Below are positions 38,145-47,955 of a DNA stretch of 64,000 bases, in pieces. Location of the stretch: NCBI RefSeq assembly GCF_036067295.1, contig NZ_CP107954.1, positions 6,262,001-6,326,000 of the forward strand, read 5' to 3'. Position numbers and translations under genes: made by a program. Numbering within the stretch: position 1 is the stretch's first letter; each line of letters begins with the position of its first letter. Source of the stretch: Kribbella sp. NBC_00382 (GTDB taxonomy: Bacteria; Actinomycetota; Actinomycetes; Propionibacteriales; Kribbellaceae). The notes under the pieces were generated by a model. That model was not told the origin of the DNA. It made no database searches and was given only the letters and a program-made list of their open reading frames with translations.

Positions 38145-39623
38145 ATGAGTCTGTTGCGAACCAAGACGATCGAGCAGTCGATCGCGGACACCGACGAGCC
38201 GGAGTACCAGCTCAAGAAACGCCTCACCGCCCTCGACCTGACCGTCTTCGGCATCGGCGTCATCATCGGCGCCGGCATCTTCACCCTGACCGGCCGGGCC
38301 GCCAAGGCCTACGCGGGTCCGGGCATCGCGTTGTCGTTCGTGTTCGCGGCGATCTGCTGCGCGCTGGCGGCGCTGTGTTACGCGGAGTTCTCGTCGACCG
38401 TGCCGGTCTCCGGTTCGGCGTACACGTTCTCCTACTTCTCGCTGGGCGAGATCTTCGCCTGGATCATCGGCTGGGACCTGCTGCTCGAGTTGATGCTCGG
38501 GGCAAGCGTCGTCTCCCAGGGCTGGTCCACCTACGCGAAGCTCTTCCTCGACGAGATAGGACTGGGCTGGCCCGACTCGATCGGGCCGGACGCCCACGTC
38601 AATGTGCTGGCGATGCTGTTGGTGATCGTGCTGACCATCTTGGCGACGGTCGGCATCAAGGAGTCGCTGCGGGTCAACCTCGTGCTGGTCGCGGTCAAGC
38701 TGTTCGTCGTGCTGTTCGTGATCATCGCCGGGCTGTTCTACATCAAGAGCTCGAACCTGACTCCGTTCATCCCGCCGGCGGTGCCGGCCCCGAACCATGA
38801 CGCCACCATCACGACGCCGCTGATCCAGTGGATCTTCGGGGCGCCGTCGACGTTCGGCGTGATGGGCCTGGTCTCGGGCGCGTCGCTGGTGTTCTTCGCG
38901 TTCATCGGCTTCGACGTGGTCGCGACGACCGCGGAAGAGGCGAAGAACCCGCAGCGCGACCTGCCCCGCGGCATCCTCGGCTCGCTGGCGATCTGCACGG
39001 TGCTCTATGTGCTGGTCTGCATCGTCATCACCGGCATGGTCAAGTACACCGATATCAGTGGTGAGGCGGCGCTGGCGGAGGCCTTCCGGTCGGTCGGTAA
39101 GCCGGGCTTCGCGACGCTCATCTCGGCCGGCGCGGTCGCCGGTCTGACCACCGTCGTGCTGACGCTGATGATCGGCGCCGCGCGCGTCGTCTTCGCGATG
39201 AGCCGGGACCACCTGGTGCCGGCCAGGCTGGGCAAGACGCACCCGAAGTTCGGTACTCCGTACCGCCTCACGATCGGTATCGGCGTGACGGTCGCGATCG
39301 TGGCCGGGGTGACGCCGATCGGCAAGCTCGAGGAGATGGTGAACATCGGCACGCTGGCCGCGTTCACGCTGGTCTCCATCGCGGTGCCGCTGCTGCGCCG
39401 GAGCCGTCCGGACATCGAGCGCTCGTTCAAGGTGCCGGGCAACCCGGTGGTACCGATCATCGCCGCGGCGATCTGCATCTACCTGATGCTGAACCTGTCG
39501 CTGGAGACCTGGATCCGGTTCCTGGTCTGGATGGTGCTGGGCTTCGCCGTCTACGCCCTCTACGGCTACCGCAAGAGCCGCGTCGGCGAGACGGAGCGCA
39601 CCGGCGAGAGCACCAGAGCGTAG
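38145..39623 (+). CDS. APC-family amino acid permease (cationic amino acid transporter type)
   Basis: 492 residues with about twelve to fourteen membrane helices. GIGVIIGAGIFTLTG in helix 1 and GFDVVATTAEEAKNPQRDLP are hallmarks of the CAT/YfnA subgroup of the APC superfamily. It should import amino acids by proton symport. It sits between paralogues 2 and 3 of the HExxH family; whether they share a function, such as peptide breakdown and uptake, is speculation. A hairpin terminator follows. Confidence 0.88.
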   Translation: MSLLRTKTIEQSIADTDEPEYQLKKRLTALDLTVFGIGVIIGAGIFTLTGRAAKAYAGPGIALSFVFAAICCALAALCYAEFSSTVPVSGSAYTFSYFSLGEIFAWIIGWDLLLELMLGASVVSQGWSTYAKLFLDEIGLGWPDSIGPDAHVNVLAMLLVIVLTILATVGIKESLRVNLVLVAVKLFVVLFVIIAGLFYIKSSNLTPFIPPAVPAPNHDATITTPLIQWIFGAPSTFGVMGLVSGASLVFFAFIGFDVVATTAEEAKNPQRDLPRGILGSLAICTVLYVLVCIVITGMVKYTDISGEAALAEAFRSVGKPGFATLISAGAVAGLTTVVLTLMIGAARVVFAMSRDHLVPARLGKTHPKFGTPYRLTIGIGVTVAIVAGVTPIGKLEEMVNIGTLAAFTLVSIAVPLLRRSRPDIERSFKVPGNPVVPIIAAAICIYLMLNLSLETWIRFLVWMVLGFAVYALYGYRKSRVGETERTGESTRA

Positions 39624-39629
39624 TCGGGC

Positions 39630-39671
39630 AGGGCCGCGTCCTCAGGATCCATTCCGGGGACGCGGCCCTTT
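39630..39671 (+). terminator. Rho-independent terminator after the APC permease
   Basis: A perfect 12-bp stem (39630-39641 and 39658-39669) has a 16-base loop and is followed by further T residues. It begins seven bases after the permease stop and separates it from paralogue 3. Confidence 0.85.
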
Positions 39672-39729
39672 CGACGGTTTTGGGGAGTAATATCCGTCCG
39701 GCCGGATCGGGCCGGGCGAGGAGCTGGAC

Positions 39730-41028
39730 ATGACGATGCAGCGGGGACGCCTGTTCGCGGGCGCTACCGTGCTGGTCCTGGCGAGTGCCGTCGGCGTCGT
39801 CGTGGTGACCAAACCGGACGGCAAGAGCGCCCCGGGCGGTACTGCGGCCGCTGCCGAGGCCACCCTCAAGACCCCGTCGCCGACGTCCCGGACGGCCGCG
39901 CTGAACGCGATTCTGGCGCAGCGTGCGACCGCGGTCCTCAAGGACGACGTGAAGGGGTTCATCGCCTCGGTCGACCCCAAGCAGCCGAAACTCGTGGCCG
40001 AGCAGCGGGTGCTGTTCGGCAACCTGCGGCAGTTCGACTTCACCACCCTGCGGTACTTCGTCGCCGACGAGCGGGTCGCGCCGACGATGATCCAGAAGTT
40101 CGGCAAGACCGCCTTCACCACCCGCGTGATGATGCGCTACGAACTCACCGGGCTCGACCCGAAGCCGGTGCAGACGGACCTCGGCTACACCTTCGTACTC
40201 CGCTCCGGCCGCTGGATCCTGGTCGCCGACGACGCGATCGAGGAGGCACTGAGCGAGGACGGCCACCGCCAGCCGTGGGACTTCCAGCCGGTCAAGGTGG
40301 TCCACCGCGGCACGGTCACCGTCGTGGTGGACAAGAAGGAAATCCCGATGGGCAAGAAGATCGCCGGCATCTCGCAGGACGCCGTCGCCGCCGTCCGCCG
40401 GCACTGGCCGCGGCCCTGGAACGGCAAGGTGCTGGTGGTCGCGATGCCGGAGCCGCGGGTGATGTCGATGCACTGGACGACGGGCACCGGCAACGGCTGG
40501 ACGATCGCGGCCAAGGCCGTCACGCTGTACGACGGTGAGCCGCTGAGCGTGAAGGCGGTCGCACCGGTGGGCAGCAGGATCGTGATCAACCCGGCCGTCC
40601 GCAAGAGCCTCGACGAGGATCTGCTCGTGCACGAGATGACGCACGTCGCCACCGTGCCGACCGGTCTCGGTACGCCGACGTGGCTGGTCGAAGGTCTCGC
40701 CGAGTACGTGCGGTGCCGGTCGATCGAGGACGACCCGCAATGGACCGTCGATCCCTACCGCAGGACGGTCAAGACGAAGTACCTGCCGTCGATGAAGGTG
40801 CTGCCGGGAGAAGCGGAGTTCGACGCGAACGGCGACCGCTCGTACGGGCAGGCCTGGTGGGCGACGGAGTACCTGGTCTCCACCGAGGGCGTGAAGGGGA
40901 TGGCGGCGCTCTACCTGGATCTCGCCCAGCACGGGGTCAGCCCGGCCGCCGATGCCACGATCATCAAGAAGCACACAGGCAAGACGACGGCCGAGCTGGT
41001 CACCGCGGTGAAGAAGTTCCGGGGCTAG
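39730..41028 (+). CDS. Membrane-anchored HExxH metallopeptidase-like protein, paralogue 3
   Basis: 432 residues from ATG 39730, with GAGGAG upstream. The signal-anchor helix is nearer the N-terminus (~9-25) than in paralogues 1 and 2, so it could be cleaved. The NTF2-like part (LAQRATAVLKDDVKGFIAS) and H301-E-M-T-H305 with E321 in WLVEGLAEY are conserved. It has its own promoter region after a terminator. Its last four bases overlap the convergent VKOR gene. Confidence 0.78.
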   Translation: MTMQRGRLFAGATVLVLASAVGVVVVTKPDGKSAPGGTAAAAEATLKTPSPTSRTAALNAILAQRATAVLKDDVKGFIASVDPKQPKLVAEQRVLFGNLRQFDFTTLRYFVADERVAPTMIQKFGKTAFTTRVMMRYELTGLDPKPVQTDLGYTFVLRSGRWILVADDAIEEALSEDGHRQPWDFQPVKVVHRGTVTVVVDKKEIPMGKKIAGISQDAVAAVRRHWPRPWNGKVLVVAMPEPRVMSMHWTTGTGNGWTIAAKAVTLYDGEPLSVKAVAPVGSRIVINPAVRKSLDEDLLVHEMTHVATVPTGLGTPTWLVEGLAEYVRCRSIEDDPQWTVDPYRRTVKTKYLPSMKVLPGEAEFDANGDRSYGQAWWATEYLVSTEGVKGMAALYLDLAQHGVSPAADATIIKKHTGKTTAELVTAVKKFRG

Positions 41029-41495
41029 TCGTCAAGCGGTGGTAGTGCCTGACGGATGACGACCAAGCCGAACAGGATGATCGTCAGGCCATGGACGACC
41101 GTGCACCACAGGCAGATCGCGTCGATCTGGAACAGCTCGGCCCAGATCAGGTAGCAGACGAAGACCACTCCGACGACTACGGCCGCCAACCGCAGCCGAC
41201 TCGGCCACGAGGACGTAGTACGCCAGAGCGGTGGCAACGAGAGCGCCGTCATCCCGACGAAGAACAGCAGGCCGAGCAGCGCGACCGGGATGCCGAACAG
41301 CTTCGAGTACTGGCTGCTGGTGACCTTCATGCAGTTCACGACACCCGTGTCCGGGCAGGCAAGCGTCGTACCGGCGGTGAAGTGCTCGTAGGTCAGGTAC
41401 GCCGCCACCGCGACCCCGGCGACGGAGAGCACCAGGGTCGTCCAGGGGAGCCAGCCGAGCGACTTGCGCTCCGTCGTCGTGACACCGGCGCTCAT
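41025..41495 (-). CDS. Vitamin K epoxide reductase (VKOR)-family membrane protein
   Basis: 156 residues with four or five membrane helices. The loop pair C47/C55 and the membrane CxxC at C128-L-W-C131 match the VKOR redox centres. It should reoxidise a periplasmic-side thiol oxidase and pass electrons to menaquinone, replacing DsbB. The start is four bases after the stop of the thioredoxin-like gene, so they form one operon. Confidence 0.92.
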   Translation of the reverse strand: MSAGVTTTERKSLGWLPWTTLVLSVAGVAVAAYLTYEHFTAGTTLACPDTGVVNCMKVTSSQYSKLFGIPVALLGLLFFVGMTALSLPPLWRTTSSWPSRLRLAAVVVGVVFVCYLIWAELFQIDAICLWCTVVHGLTIILFGLVVIRQALPPLDD

Positions 41496-41499
41496 CTGG

Positions 41500-42408
41500 T
41501 CAGCTCTTCTTCTCGAGCTTGCTCGCCGCTGCCTTGACCACGTCCGTCGAGCAGACGGCGGCGGGCTGGTTGTTGGTCAGCGCGCAGATGGCCGCGGTGT
41601 AGACGTTGGCCGAGCCGTCGACCGCCTTGGCGATCGGGCTGCTCGCGTCCTTCAGCGCGTCGGCGATCTCGGCCTGGGTCTTCCCGGCCAGGATCTCCGG
41701 CGAGTACGTCGCGCCGGAGCCGACGAACTTGCCGCCGAGGTCGACGAACGGGATCGAGCCGCCGCTCTGCACGTAGGGCGGCTGGTTGAACGTCGAGAAG
41801 GTCTTCTGGTCCTCGGCGGTTGGCGTGTCCAGCGGCGCGTACTGGCCGTTGACCTGCTCGTTGGTGGTCGTCTCGACGCCGGTGAAGGCGAGGTACTGGC
41901 TGGTGTAGGTGGCGCCGTGGAAGGACAGCGTCGCGGTGTTCGGGAAGACGTCGGCGGAGGCCGAGTGGGTCGTGCCGAGGTTCTTGAAGGTGCCGAAGCG
42001 GGAGAGCGCGACCGTGACGGGCCAGCGCTCCGCGGCGCAGTACGGGCAGAACTCGGCGCCGATGTAGAGCACCTTCGGCTTGCCGCCGGCGGTCAGGGCC
42101 GGGGCGGTGATGGCTGAGGGAGAAGCGTTCACGGCGCCGGTGCCGACCGCGGCGAAGGTCTCCGGCGGGATGCCGGCCAGCGTGGAGATGAGGTTCGTGT
42201 CGGCCGTACCGGAGGGTCCGGCGGCTTCGTCCTTCTTGCCGCCACCGGCGAGGCGGACGGCGACGAGCCCGCCGATCACCACGATGACCACCACGACGGC
42301 GCTGACTGCGATCAGCAGCTTCCTGCGGCGCTCGGCCCGCGCCTGCTCGGCGGCCAGTGCGGCCGCCCGCTCGCGAGCCTGAGACTTCTGTTCCACGCGC
42401 TTGCTCAT
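41500..42408 (-). CDS. DUF929-family membrane-anchored thioredoxin-like protein
   Basis: 302 residues. A basic coiled N-terminus precedes one membrane helix (~31-53), so the catalytic part is extracytoplasmic. C121-P-Y-C124 in GAEFCPYCAAERWP is a thioredoxin-type redox motif. Two further cysteines lie near the C-terminus (AAICALTN, AVCSTD). With the coupled VKOR it probably forms a disulfide-generating pair for secreted proteins (inference from context and family). Confidence 0.85.
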   Translation of the reverse strand: MSKRVEQKSQARERAAALAAEQARAERRRKLLIAVSAVVVVIVVIGGLVAVRLAGGGKKDEAAGPSGTADTNLISTLAGIPPETFAAVGTGAVNASPSAITAPALTAGGKPKVLYIGAEFCPYCAAERWPVTVALSRFGTFKNLGTTHSASADVFPNTATLSFHGATYTSQYLAFTGVETTTNEQVNGQYAPLDTPTAEDQKTFSTFNQPPYVQSGGSIPFVDLGGKFVGSGATYSPEILAGKTQAEIADALKDASSPIAKAVDGSANVYTAAICALTNNQPAAVCSTDVVKAAASKLEKKS

Positions 42409-42496
42409 GTTCTCCCCAGCTCTGGTTCAGTCCACCAGGGACAACTGCCGACAAACCAAAGAAGTTCCGCGCGACATGTTGCAAACCCGAGAAAGT

Positions 42497-42542
42497 TGCT
42501 GGGGGCCGGACCGGGCTTCCGGCGCCGGACCGACCCCCAGCA
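42497..42542 (-). terminator. Terminator hairpin of the fadA-fadB operon
   Basis: Outer arms 42497-42505 and 42534-42542 pair over nine bases, and CCGG repeats inside can pair further. It lies twelve bases beyond the fadB stop, reading on the minus strand, and the transcript continues into AACTTTC. Confidence 0.65.
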
Positions 42543-42554
42543 GTTCAGGTGGTA

Positions 42555-44669
42555 CTACGCGATGCTTGCGACGCCCTTCGCCAGGAAGCGCTTGCCGTTG
42601 GTCTTCTCGGCGATGCCGCTGCGGTCCAGGTACGGCGTGATGCCACCGAGGTGGAACGGCCAGCCCGCGCCGAGCAGCAGGCACAGGTCGATGTCCTGAG
42701 CCTCCGCGACCACGCCCTCGTCGAGCATGATCTGGATCTCCTCGGCCAGCGCCGACAGCACCCGGGTCCGGAGCTCCTCGGCCGTCGACGGCTTGTCGCC
42801 GACGGTCACCAGCGCCTCGACCTCCGGGTCGACCGACGGCTTGCCCTCGGCGCTCCAGACGTAGAACGAACTCTTGCCCGCGGCAACTACCTTGGCGAGG
42901 TTCGCCGACACCGCGAAGCGATCCGGGTACGCCCGGTTCATCGTCTCCGCGACGTGCAGCGCGACCGGCAGCCCGACGAGCTGCAGCAGCACGAACGGCG
43001 GCATCGGCAGACCGAGTGCCGAGAGCGCCTTGTCCGCCTCGGGAATCGGCGTGCCCTCGTCGACCGCCGCGCTGACCTCACCGAGGAAGCGGGTCAGCAG
43101 CCGGTTCACCACGAAGGCCGGCGCGTCCTTGACCAGTACGCAGGACTTCTTCAGCGTCTTGCCGACCGCGAAGGCCGTCGCGAGCGAGGCGTCGTCGGTC
43201 TGGTCCGCGCGGATGATCTCCAGCAGCGGCAGGACCGCGACCGGGTTGAAGAAGTGGAACCCGACGACCCGCTCCGGGTGCTCCAGATCGGCCGCCATCT
43301 CGGTGATCGACAGCGAGCTGGTGTTGGTCGCGAGGATCGCGTCCGGCCGGACGATCTTCTCCAGGTCGGCGAAGATCGTCTTCTTCAGCTGCAGCTCCTC
43401 GAAGACCGCCTCGATCACGAAGTCGGCGTCGGCGAAGACAGCGCGATCCACCGAACCGGTGACGAGCGCCTTCAGCTGGTTGGCCTTGTCCGGCCGGATC
43501 CGGCCCTTGCCGAGCAGCTTGTCGATCTCACCGTGCACGTAGCCGACACCACGGTCGACCCGCTCCTGGTCGAGGTCCGTCAGTACGACGGGAACCTCGA
43601 GCCGGCGCGCGAACAGCAGCGCCAGCTGACCGGCCATCAGACCGGCGCCGACGACACCCACCTTGGAGACCTTGCGGGCCAGCGACTTGTCCGGCGCACC
43701 CGCCGGACGCTTGGCGCGCTTGTTGACCAGGTCGAAGGCGTAGAGGCCGCTGCGCAGCTCCTCGCTCATGATCAGGTCGGCGAGCGCCTCGTCCTCGGCG
43801 GCGAAGCCACGGTCGCGGTCGTTGTCCTTGGCCGCCGCGATCAGATCCAGGGCCCGGTACGGCGCCGGCGCCGCGCCGCTCACCTTGAGGTCGGCGAACG
43901 CCTTGCCGCGGGCAACCGCCGCGTCCCAGGCTTCGCCCCGGTCGATCTCGGGCCGCTCGACGACGATCTCGCCGGTCAGCACCTTGCTCGCCCAGATCAG
44001 CGACTGCTCCAGGAAGTCGGCCGAGTCCAGCAGCACATCGCCGATGCCGAACTTGACCGCCTCGGGACCGCTGAGCATCTTGTTCTGGTTCAGGGCGTTC
44101 TCGACGACGACCTTGACGGCCTTGTCCGCGCCGATCAGGTTCGGCAGCAGGAAGTTGCCACCCCAGCCCGGCAGCAGTCCGAGGAAGACCTCGGGCGTCG
44201 AGATCATCCCGGCCGCGACCGAGACCGTCCGGTACTGCGCGTGCAGCGCCACCTCGAGGCCGCCACCAAGAGCGACCCCGTTGACGAACGCGAACGACGG
44301 CTTGCCGCCATCGAGCAGCTTGCGCATCACGCCGTGCCCGATCTTGCCGAGGTTGAGCGCCTGCTCCCGCCCGGCCAGCTTCGGTACGCCGCTGAGGTCC
44401 GCGCCCGCCGCGAGGATGAACGGCTTGCCGGTGACACCGATCGCGACGACGTCCTCACGAGCCAGTGCGGCGTCGATCGCCTTGTTCAGCTCGGCCAGAC
44501 CCTTGGGGCCGAAGGTGTTCGGCTTGGTGTGGTCCTGGCCGTTGTCGAGGGTGATCAGGGCCAGCGTGCCGGCCTTGTTCGGCAGGACGACGTCGCGGCT
44601 CGGCGCCAGCGTGACGAGCTCGTCGTTCTCGATCGCCACGGCCTCGTCGATGAGGTCTTGCAAGCTCAT
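42555..44669 (-). CDS. fadB: Fatty acid oxidation complex alpha subunit (enoyl-CoA hydratase / 3-hydroxyacyl-CoA dehydrogenase)
   Basis: 704 residues from ATG 44669. The N-terminal crotonase domain (~1-200; FVNGVALGGGLEVALHAQYR) hydrates enoyl-CoA. The dehydrogenase domain (~315-500; VGVVGAGLMAGQLALLF, FHFFNPVAVLPLLEI) uses NAD+ to oxidise 3-hydroxyacyl-CoA. A C-terminal dehydrogenase domain follows. The start overlaps the thiolase stop by four bases (ATGA), so beta-subunit and alpha-subunit are made together. The frame stays open upstream to 45758, but that part is a shadow of fadA. Confidence 0.94.
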   Translation of the reverse strand: MSLQDLIDEAVAIENDELVTLAPSRDVVLPNKAGTLALITLDNGQDHTKPNTFGPKGLAELNKAIDAALAREDVVAIGVTGKPFILAAGADLSGVPKLAGREQALNLGKIGHGVMRKLLDGGKPSFAFVNGVALGGGLEVALHAQYRTVSVAAGMISTPEVFLGLLPGWGGNFLLPNLIGADKAVKVVVENALNQNKMLSGPEAVKFGIGDVLLDSADFLEQSLIWASKVLTGEIVVERPEIDRGEAWDAAVARGKAFADLKVSGAAPAPYRALDLIAAAKDNDRDRGFAAEDEALADLIMSEELRSGLYAFDLVNKRAKRPAGAPDKSLARKVSKVGVVGAGLMAGQLALLFARRLEVPVVLTDLDQERVDRGVGYVHGEIDKLLGKGRIRPDKANQLKALVTGSVDRAVFADADFVIEAVFEELQLKKTIFADLEKIVRPDAILATNTSSLSITEMAADLEHPERVVGFHFFNPVAVLPLLEIIRADQTDDASLATAFAVGKTLKKSCVLVKDAPAFVVNRLLTRFLGEVSAAVDEGTPIPEADKALSALGLPMPPFVLLQLVGLPVALHVAETMNRAYPDRFAVSANLAKVVAAGKSSFYVWSAEGKPSVDPEVEALVTVGDKPSTAEELRTRVLSALAEEIQIMLDEGVVAEAQDIDLCLLLGAGWPFHLGGITPYLDRSGIAEKTNGKRFLAKGVASIA

Positions 44670-45871
44670 GCCTTGTTCCCCTCGAAGTTCGGGTTCTCCC
44701 AGATGACGGTCCCGCCCATGCCGAGGCCGACGCACATCGTGGTCAGGCCGTACCGGACCTCGGGGCGCAGCTCGAACTGCTTGGCCAGCTGGGTCATCAG
44801 CCGGATGCCGGACGAGGCCAGCGGGTGGCCGTACGCGATCGCGCCGCCGTACGGGTTGACCCGTGGGTCGTCGTCGGCGATGCCGTAGTGCTCGAGGAAC
44901 GCCAGCACCTGGACGGCGAACGCCTCGTTCACCTCGAAGGCCTGGATGTCGTCGATGGTCAGGCCGGCCAGCTTCAGCGCCTTCTCGGTCGCCGGTACCG
45001 GGCCGAAGCCCATCACCTCGGGCTCGACGCCGACGAAGCCGTACGAGACCAGCTTCATCTTCGGCTTCAGGCCGAGCTCCTCGGCTGCCTCGGCCGACGT
45101 CAGCAGGGCAGCTGTTGCGCCGTCGTTGATACCGGCCGCGTTGCCCGCCGTGACCCGGCCGTGCGGGCGGAACGGGGTCTTGAGCTTGGCCAGGTCCTCC
45201 AGCGTGGTGCCCGGGCGCATTGGCTCGTCGGCGGTCGCCAGGCCCCAGCCGTGCTCGGCCGAGCGGATCGCGATCGGGACCAGGTCCGGCTGGATCAGGT
45301 CGTTCGCGTACGCCTTGGCGGCGCGCTCCTGGGACAGTACGGCGAAGGCGTCGGTCCGGGCCTTGGTGATGCTCGGGTACCGGTCGTGCAGGTTCTCCGC
45401 GGTGGAGCCCATCACCAGCGCGCTGGTGTCGACGAGCTTCTCGGAGATGATCCGCGGGTTCGGGTCGACGCCCTCGCCCATCGGGTGCCGGCCCATGTGC
45501 TCCACACCGCCGGCGATCACCACGTCCTGGGCGCCGAAGGCGATCCCGGAAGCGAGCGTGGTCACCGCCGTCATGGCGCCGGCGCACATCCGGTCGATGG
45601 CGTAGCCGGGGGTGGTGTTCGGCAGGCCGGCCAGCAGGGCCGCGGTCCGGCCGATGGTCAGGCCCTGGTCGCCGATCTGGGTGGTGGCCGCGATGGCGAC
45701 CTCCTCCACCTTCTCGGGCGGCAGCGACGGGTTGCGCCGGAGAATTTCCCGGATGCACTTGATCACCAGATCGTCGGCGCGCGTCTCGGCGTACAGGCCG
45801 GTGGCCTTGCCGTTTCCGAACGGGGTGCGAACGCCGTCGACGAAGACGACATCGCGGATCTCACGGGGCAC
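44666..45871 (-). CDS. fadA: Acetyl-CoA acyltransferase (thiolase), beta-oxidation beta subunit
   Basis: 401 residues from ATG 45871. The acylated cysteine is in DRMCAGAMTAV, and the C-terminal motifs NEAFAVQVL, GHPLASSG and MCVGLGMGG are complete. It cleaves 3-ketoacyl-CoA with CoA in the last step of beta-oxidation. It is first in the fadAB operon. From recall, the same pair sits near dxs and hemE in Streptomyces. Confidence 0.94.
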   Translation of the reverse strand: MPREIRDVVFVDGVRTPFGNGKATGLYAETRADDLVIKCIREILRRNPSLPPEKVEEVAIAATTQIGDQGLTIGRTAALLAGLPNTTPGYAIDRMCAGAMTAVTTLASGIAFGAQDVVIAGGVEHMGRHPMGEGVDPNPRIISEKLVDTSALVMGSTAENLHDRYPSITKARTDAFAVLSQERAAKAYANDLIQPDLVPIAIRSAEHGWGLATADEPMRPGTTLEDLAKLKTPFRPHGRVTAGNAAGINDGATAALLTSAEAAEELGLKPKMKLVSYGFVGVEPEVMGFGPVPATEKALKLAGLTIDDIQAFEVNEAFAVQVLAFLEHYGIADDDPRVNPYGGAIAYGHPLASSGIRLMTQLAKQFELRPEVRYGLTTMCVGLGMGGTVIWENPNFEGNKA

Positions 45872-46042
45872 GAGGCCCTCCTCTGGGTTCCAGGAGTGGG
45901 AGCACCCCCGATGCTACCCGCCGGTAACACTTCACCCCAACCCGCCACGCCTGTGCCGCTGCTCACAAGCCGATTCGAGTGACCCGTGGCGTCGGCGGGG
46001 TTTCGGGCGCATTCTGGGACGAGGAGCGTCTCAGGAGCCGCA

Positions 46043-46708
46043 ATGAATAATTTCGAGCTTGCTGTCCCGGTTCTGTCGCGGGGCAAACATCGCAACCCTC
46101 GCAAGGGTGCCTGCTTCATGGAGTTCGCCTCGTACCTCGCGGGCGAGCCCTGGTCGGATCACCCGGCCTGTACCCATCCACTGCTGGCCGGAGTGGCCCG
46201 CGACGTCAACGACTGCACCACGGACGCAGGGCGGTCGCGCCTGGCTCCGATGATCCCCTCGGTGATCGGGCTGGTCCCGGAGGACCCGCACGTCGTACCG
46301 ATGGTGACGGCGATCTGCATCCAGCACGCGTTGCCAGTGGTGTCGCAGGAGCGGCAGTACATCCTGGCGGTCGCACTGCTGGTGGGGGAGCGCCACCTGG
46401 CCGCGCTGGACGGCCGCCCGCTCGACAGTCTGCGGCCTGAGGCTCAGGAGGCGCTGGACGGAGTACCGGCGGCTACCAAGTGGGCCAGGACCTTCACTGC
46501 CCGGCCACACCGCGGTACTCCGGACTTCGAGCGCCGGACGGCTCCACGGGCTGTCTCGTGTGCCGTGGAGGGCATTTCGCAGGCCTGCGTGTCCAACCCG
46601 GACGAGCGGCTCTATGAACTCCTTCGAGCAACCATCGCGGAGTCCGAGCGCTGGATGCCTGCGCCGGTAGCCCCGGTGTCGCAACGGGAGACTGTAGAGG
46701 CGAAGTAG
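46043..46708 (+). CDS. Conserved actinobacterial hypothetical protein
   Basis: 221 residues from ATG 46043, with CAGGAG upstream; the frame is open from 45986, but that part includes leader sequence. It is mostly helical, with several cysteines and histidines (GACFMEF, HPACTHPLL, DCTTDAGR). No signal peptide or known motif is seen. It is divergent from fadA and ten bases before the dienelactone hydrolase gene, so it is probably in one operon with that gene. Confidence 0.65.
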   Translation: MNNFELAVPVLSRGKHRNPRKGACFMEFASYLAGEPWSDHPACTHPLLAGVARDVNDCTTDAGRSRLAPMIPSVIGLVPEDPHVVPMVTAICIQHALPVVSQERQYILAVALLVGERHLAALDGRPLDSLRPEAQEALDGVPAATKWARTFTARPHRGTPDFERRTAPRAVSCAVEGISQACVSNPDERLYELLRATIAESERWMPAPVAPVSQRETVEAK

Positions 46709-46718
46709 GCTCCAAGGT

Positions 46719-47393
46719 GTGACCTTGGAGATTGATACCGGCTCAGGGTTGATGCCGGCACACGAGTGGGGACCTGCCAACGGATCCGGGCCCGGCATCC
46801 TGCTGCTGCAGGAGATCTTCGGGATCTCCGACTACATCAAGCAGCGGGCCGAGGACCTGGCTTCACTCGGGTACTACGTGATCGCACCGGAGATCTACTG
46901 GCGCCTGGACAATGCCGAGCTAGACGAGTCGGGTCCGGACCTGCTGGGCCAGGCGGTCGGGCTGATGCAGCAGGTCGACTGGCCGACCGCCGTGTCGGAC
47001 TCGGTGGCCGCGCTCGACTACCTGCGCAGTCGTGAACAGGGCGTCGGCATCGTCGGGTTCTGCTTCGGCGGGGGACTGGCCTTCAATGTGGCCGCCGTGT
47101 CGTCTCCCGACGTACTGGTGAGCTACTACGGCTCCGCCCTGCCGCAGTTGCTGGAGCTCGCTCCCGACGTCGACACGGTCAGCCTGCATCACTTCGGTGA
47201 CGCCGATGACTACCTGACCGACATCGACAAGCTCGTCGAGGCCCTTGACGGTCCCGAGAACGAGATCTACCGCTATCCCGGAGCCGGGCACGCCTTCGAC
47301 AACCCGATGCCCGCCTTCCACCACGCCGCGGCCTCAGCCCTCGCGTGGAGCCGTACCGAAGACTTCCTCAACCGCCACCTGCCAACCGCTTAA
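46719..47393 (+). CDS. Dienelactone hydrolase-family protein
   Basis: 224 residues from GTG 46719. It is an alpha/beta hydrolase with Cys nucleophile in GFCFGGG and a late catalytic His (GAGHAFDNP), as in carboxymethylenebutenolidase. ILLLQEIFG near the start is characteristic. It should hydrolyse lactone or ester substrates in the cytoplasm. It is followed nine bases later by glutathione peroxidase. Confidence 0.88.
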   Translation: MTLEIDTGSGLMPAHEWGPANGSGPGILLLQEIFGISDYIKQRAEDLASLGYYVIAPEIYWRLDNAELDESGPDLLGQAVGLMQQVDWPTAVSDSVAALDYLRSREQGVGIVGFCFGGGLAFNVAAVSSPDVLVSYYGSALPQLLELAPDVDTVSLHHFGDADDYLTDIDKLVEALDGPENEIYRYPGAGHAFDNPMPAFHHAAASALAWSRTEDFLNRHLPTA

Positions 47394-47401
47394 GGATTTT
47401 G

Positions 47402-47890
<489 letters not shown>

Positions 47891-47896
47891 TCGTCC

Positions 47897-47926
47897 CGAG
47901 GCTCGGCGTCCCGGCGCCGAGCCTCG
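47897..47926. terminator. Bidirectional terminator hairpin
   Basis: A perfect 12-bp stem (47897-47908 and 47915-47926) with a 6-base loop lies between the convergent stops at 47890 and 47956. There is no T run. Confidence 0.75.
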
Positions 47927-47955
47927 CTGCGTCAGCGCCCTCTGCCTCGCCGGCG

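Noticed and set aside
36567..39242. 891-codon minus-strand open frame across two HExxH genes and the APC gene
   Set aside because: It spans several unrelated sense genes and reads as Arg/Asp/Gln-rich antisense, typical of high-GC shadow frames.
42357..44888. 843-codon plus-strand open frame opposite fadB
   Set aside because: It is antisense to a clear fadB with coupled start and terminator, and carries no domain signal.
44670..45758. Upstream extension of the fadB frame giving a 1067-residue product
   Set aside because: The extension is a shadow of the thiolase gene; the ATGA overlap at 44666-44669 marks the real start.
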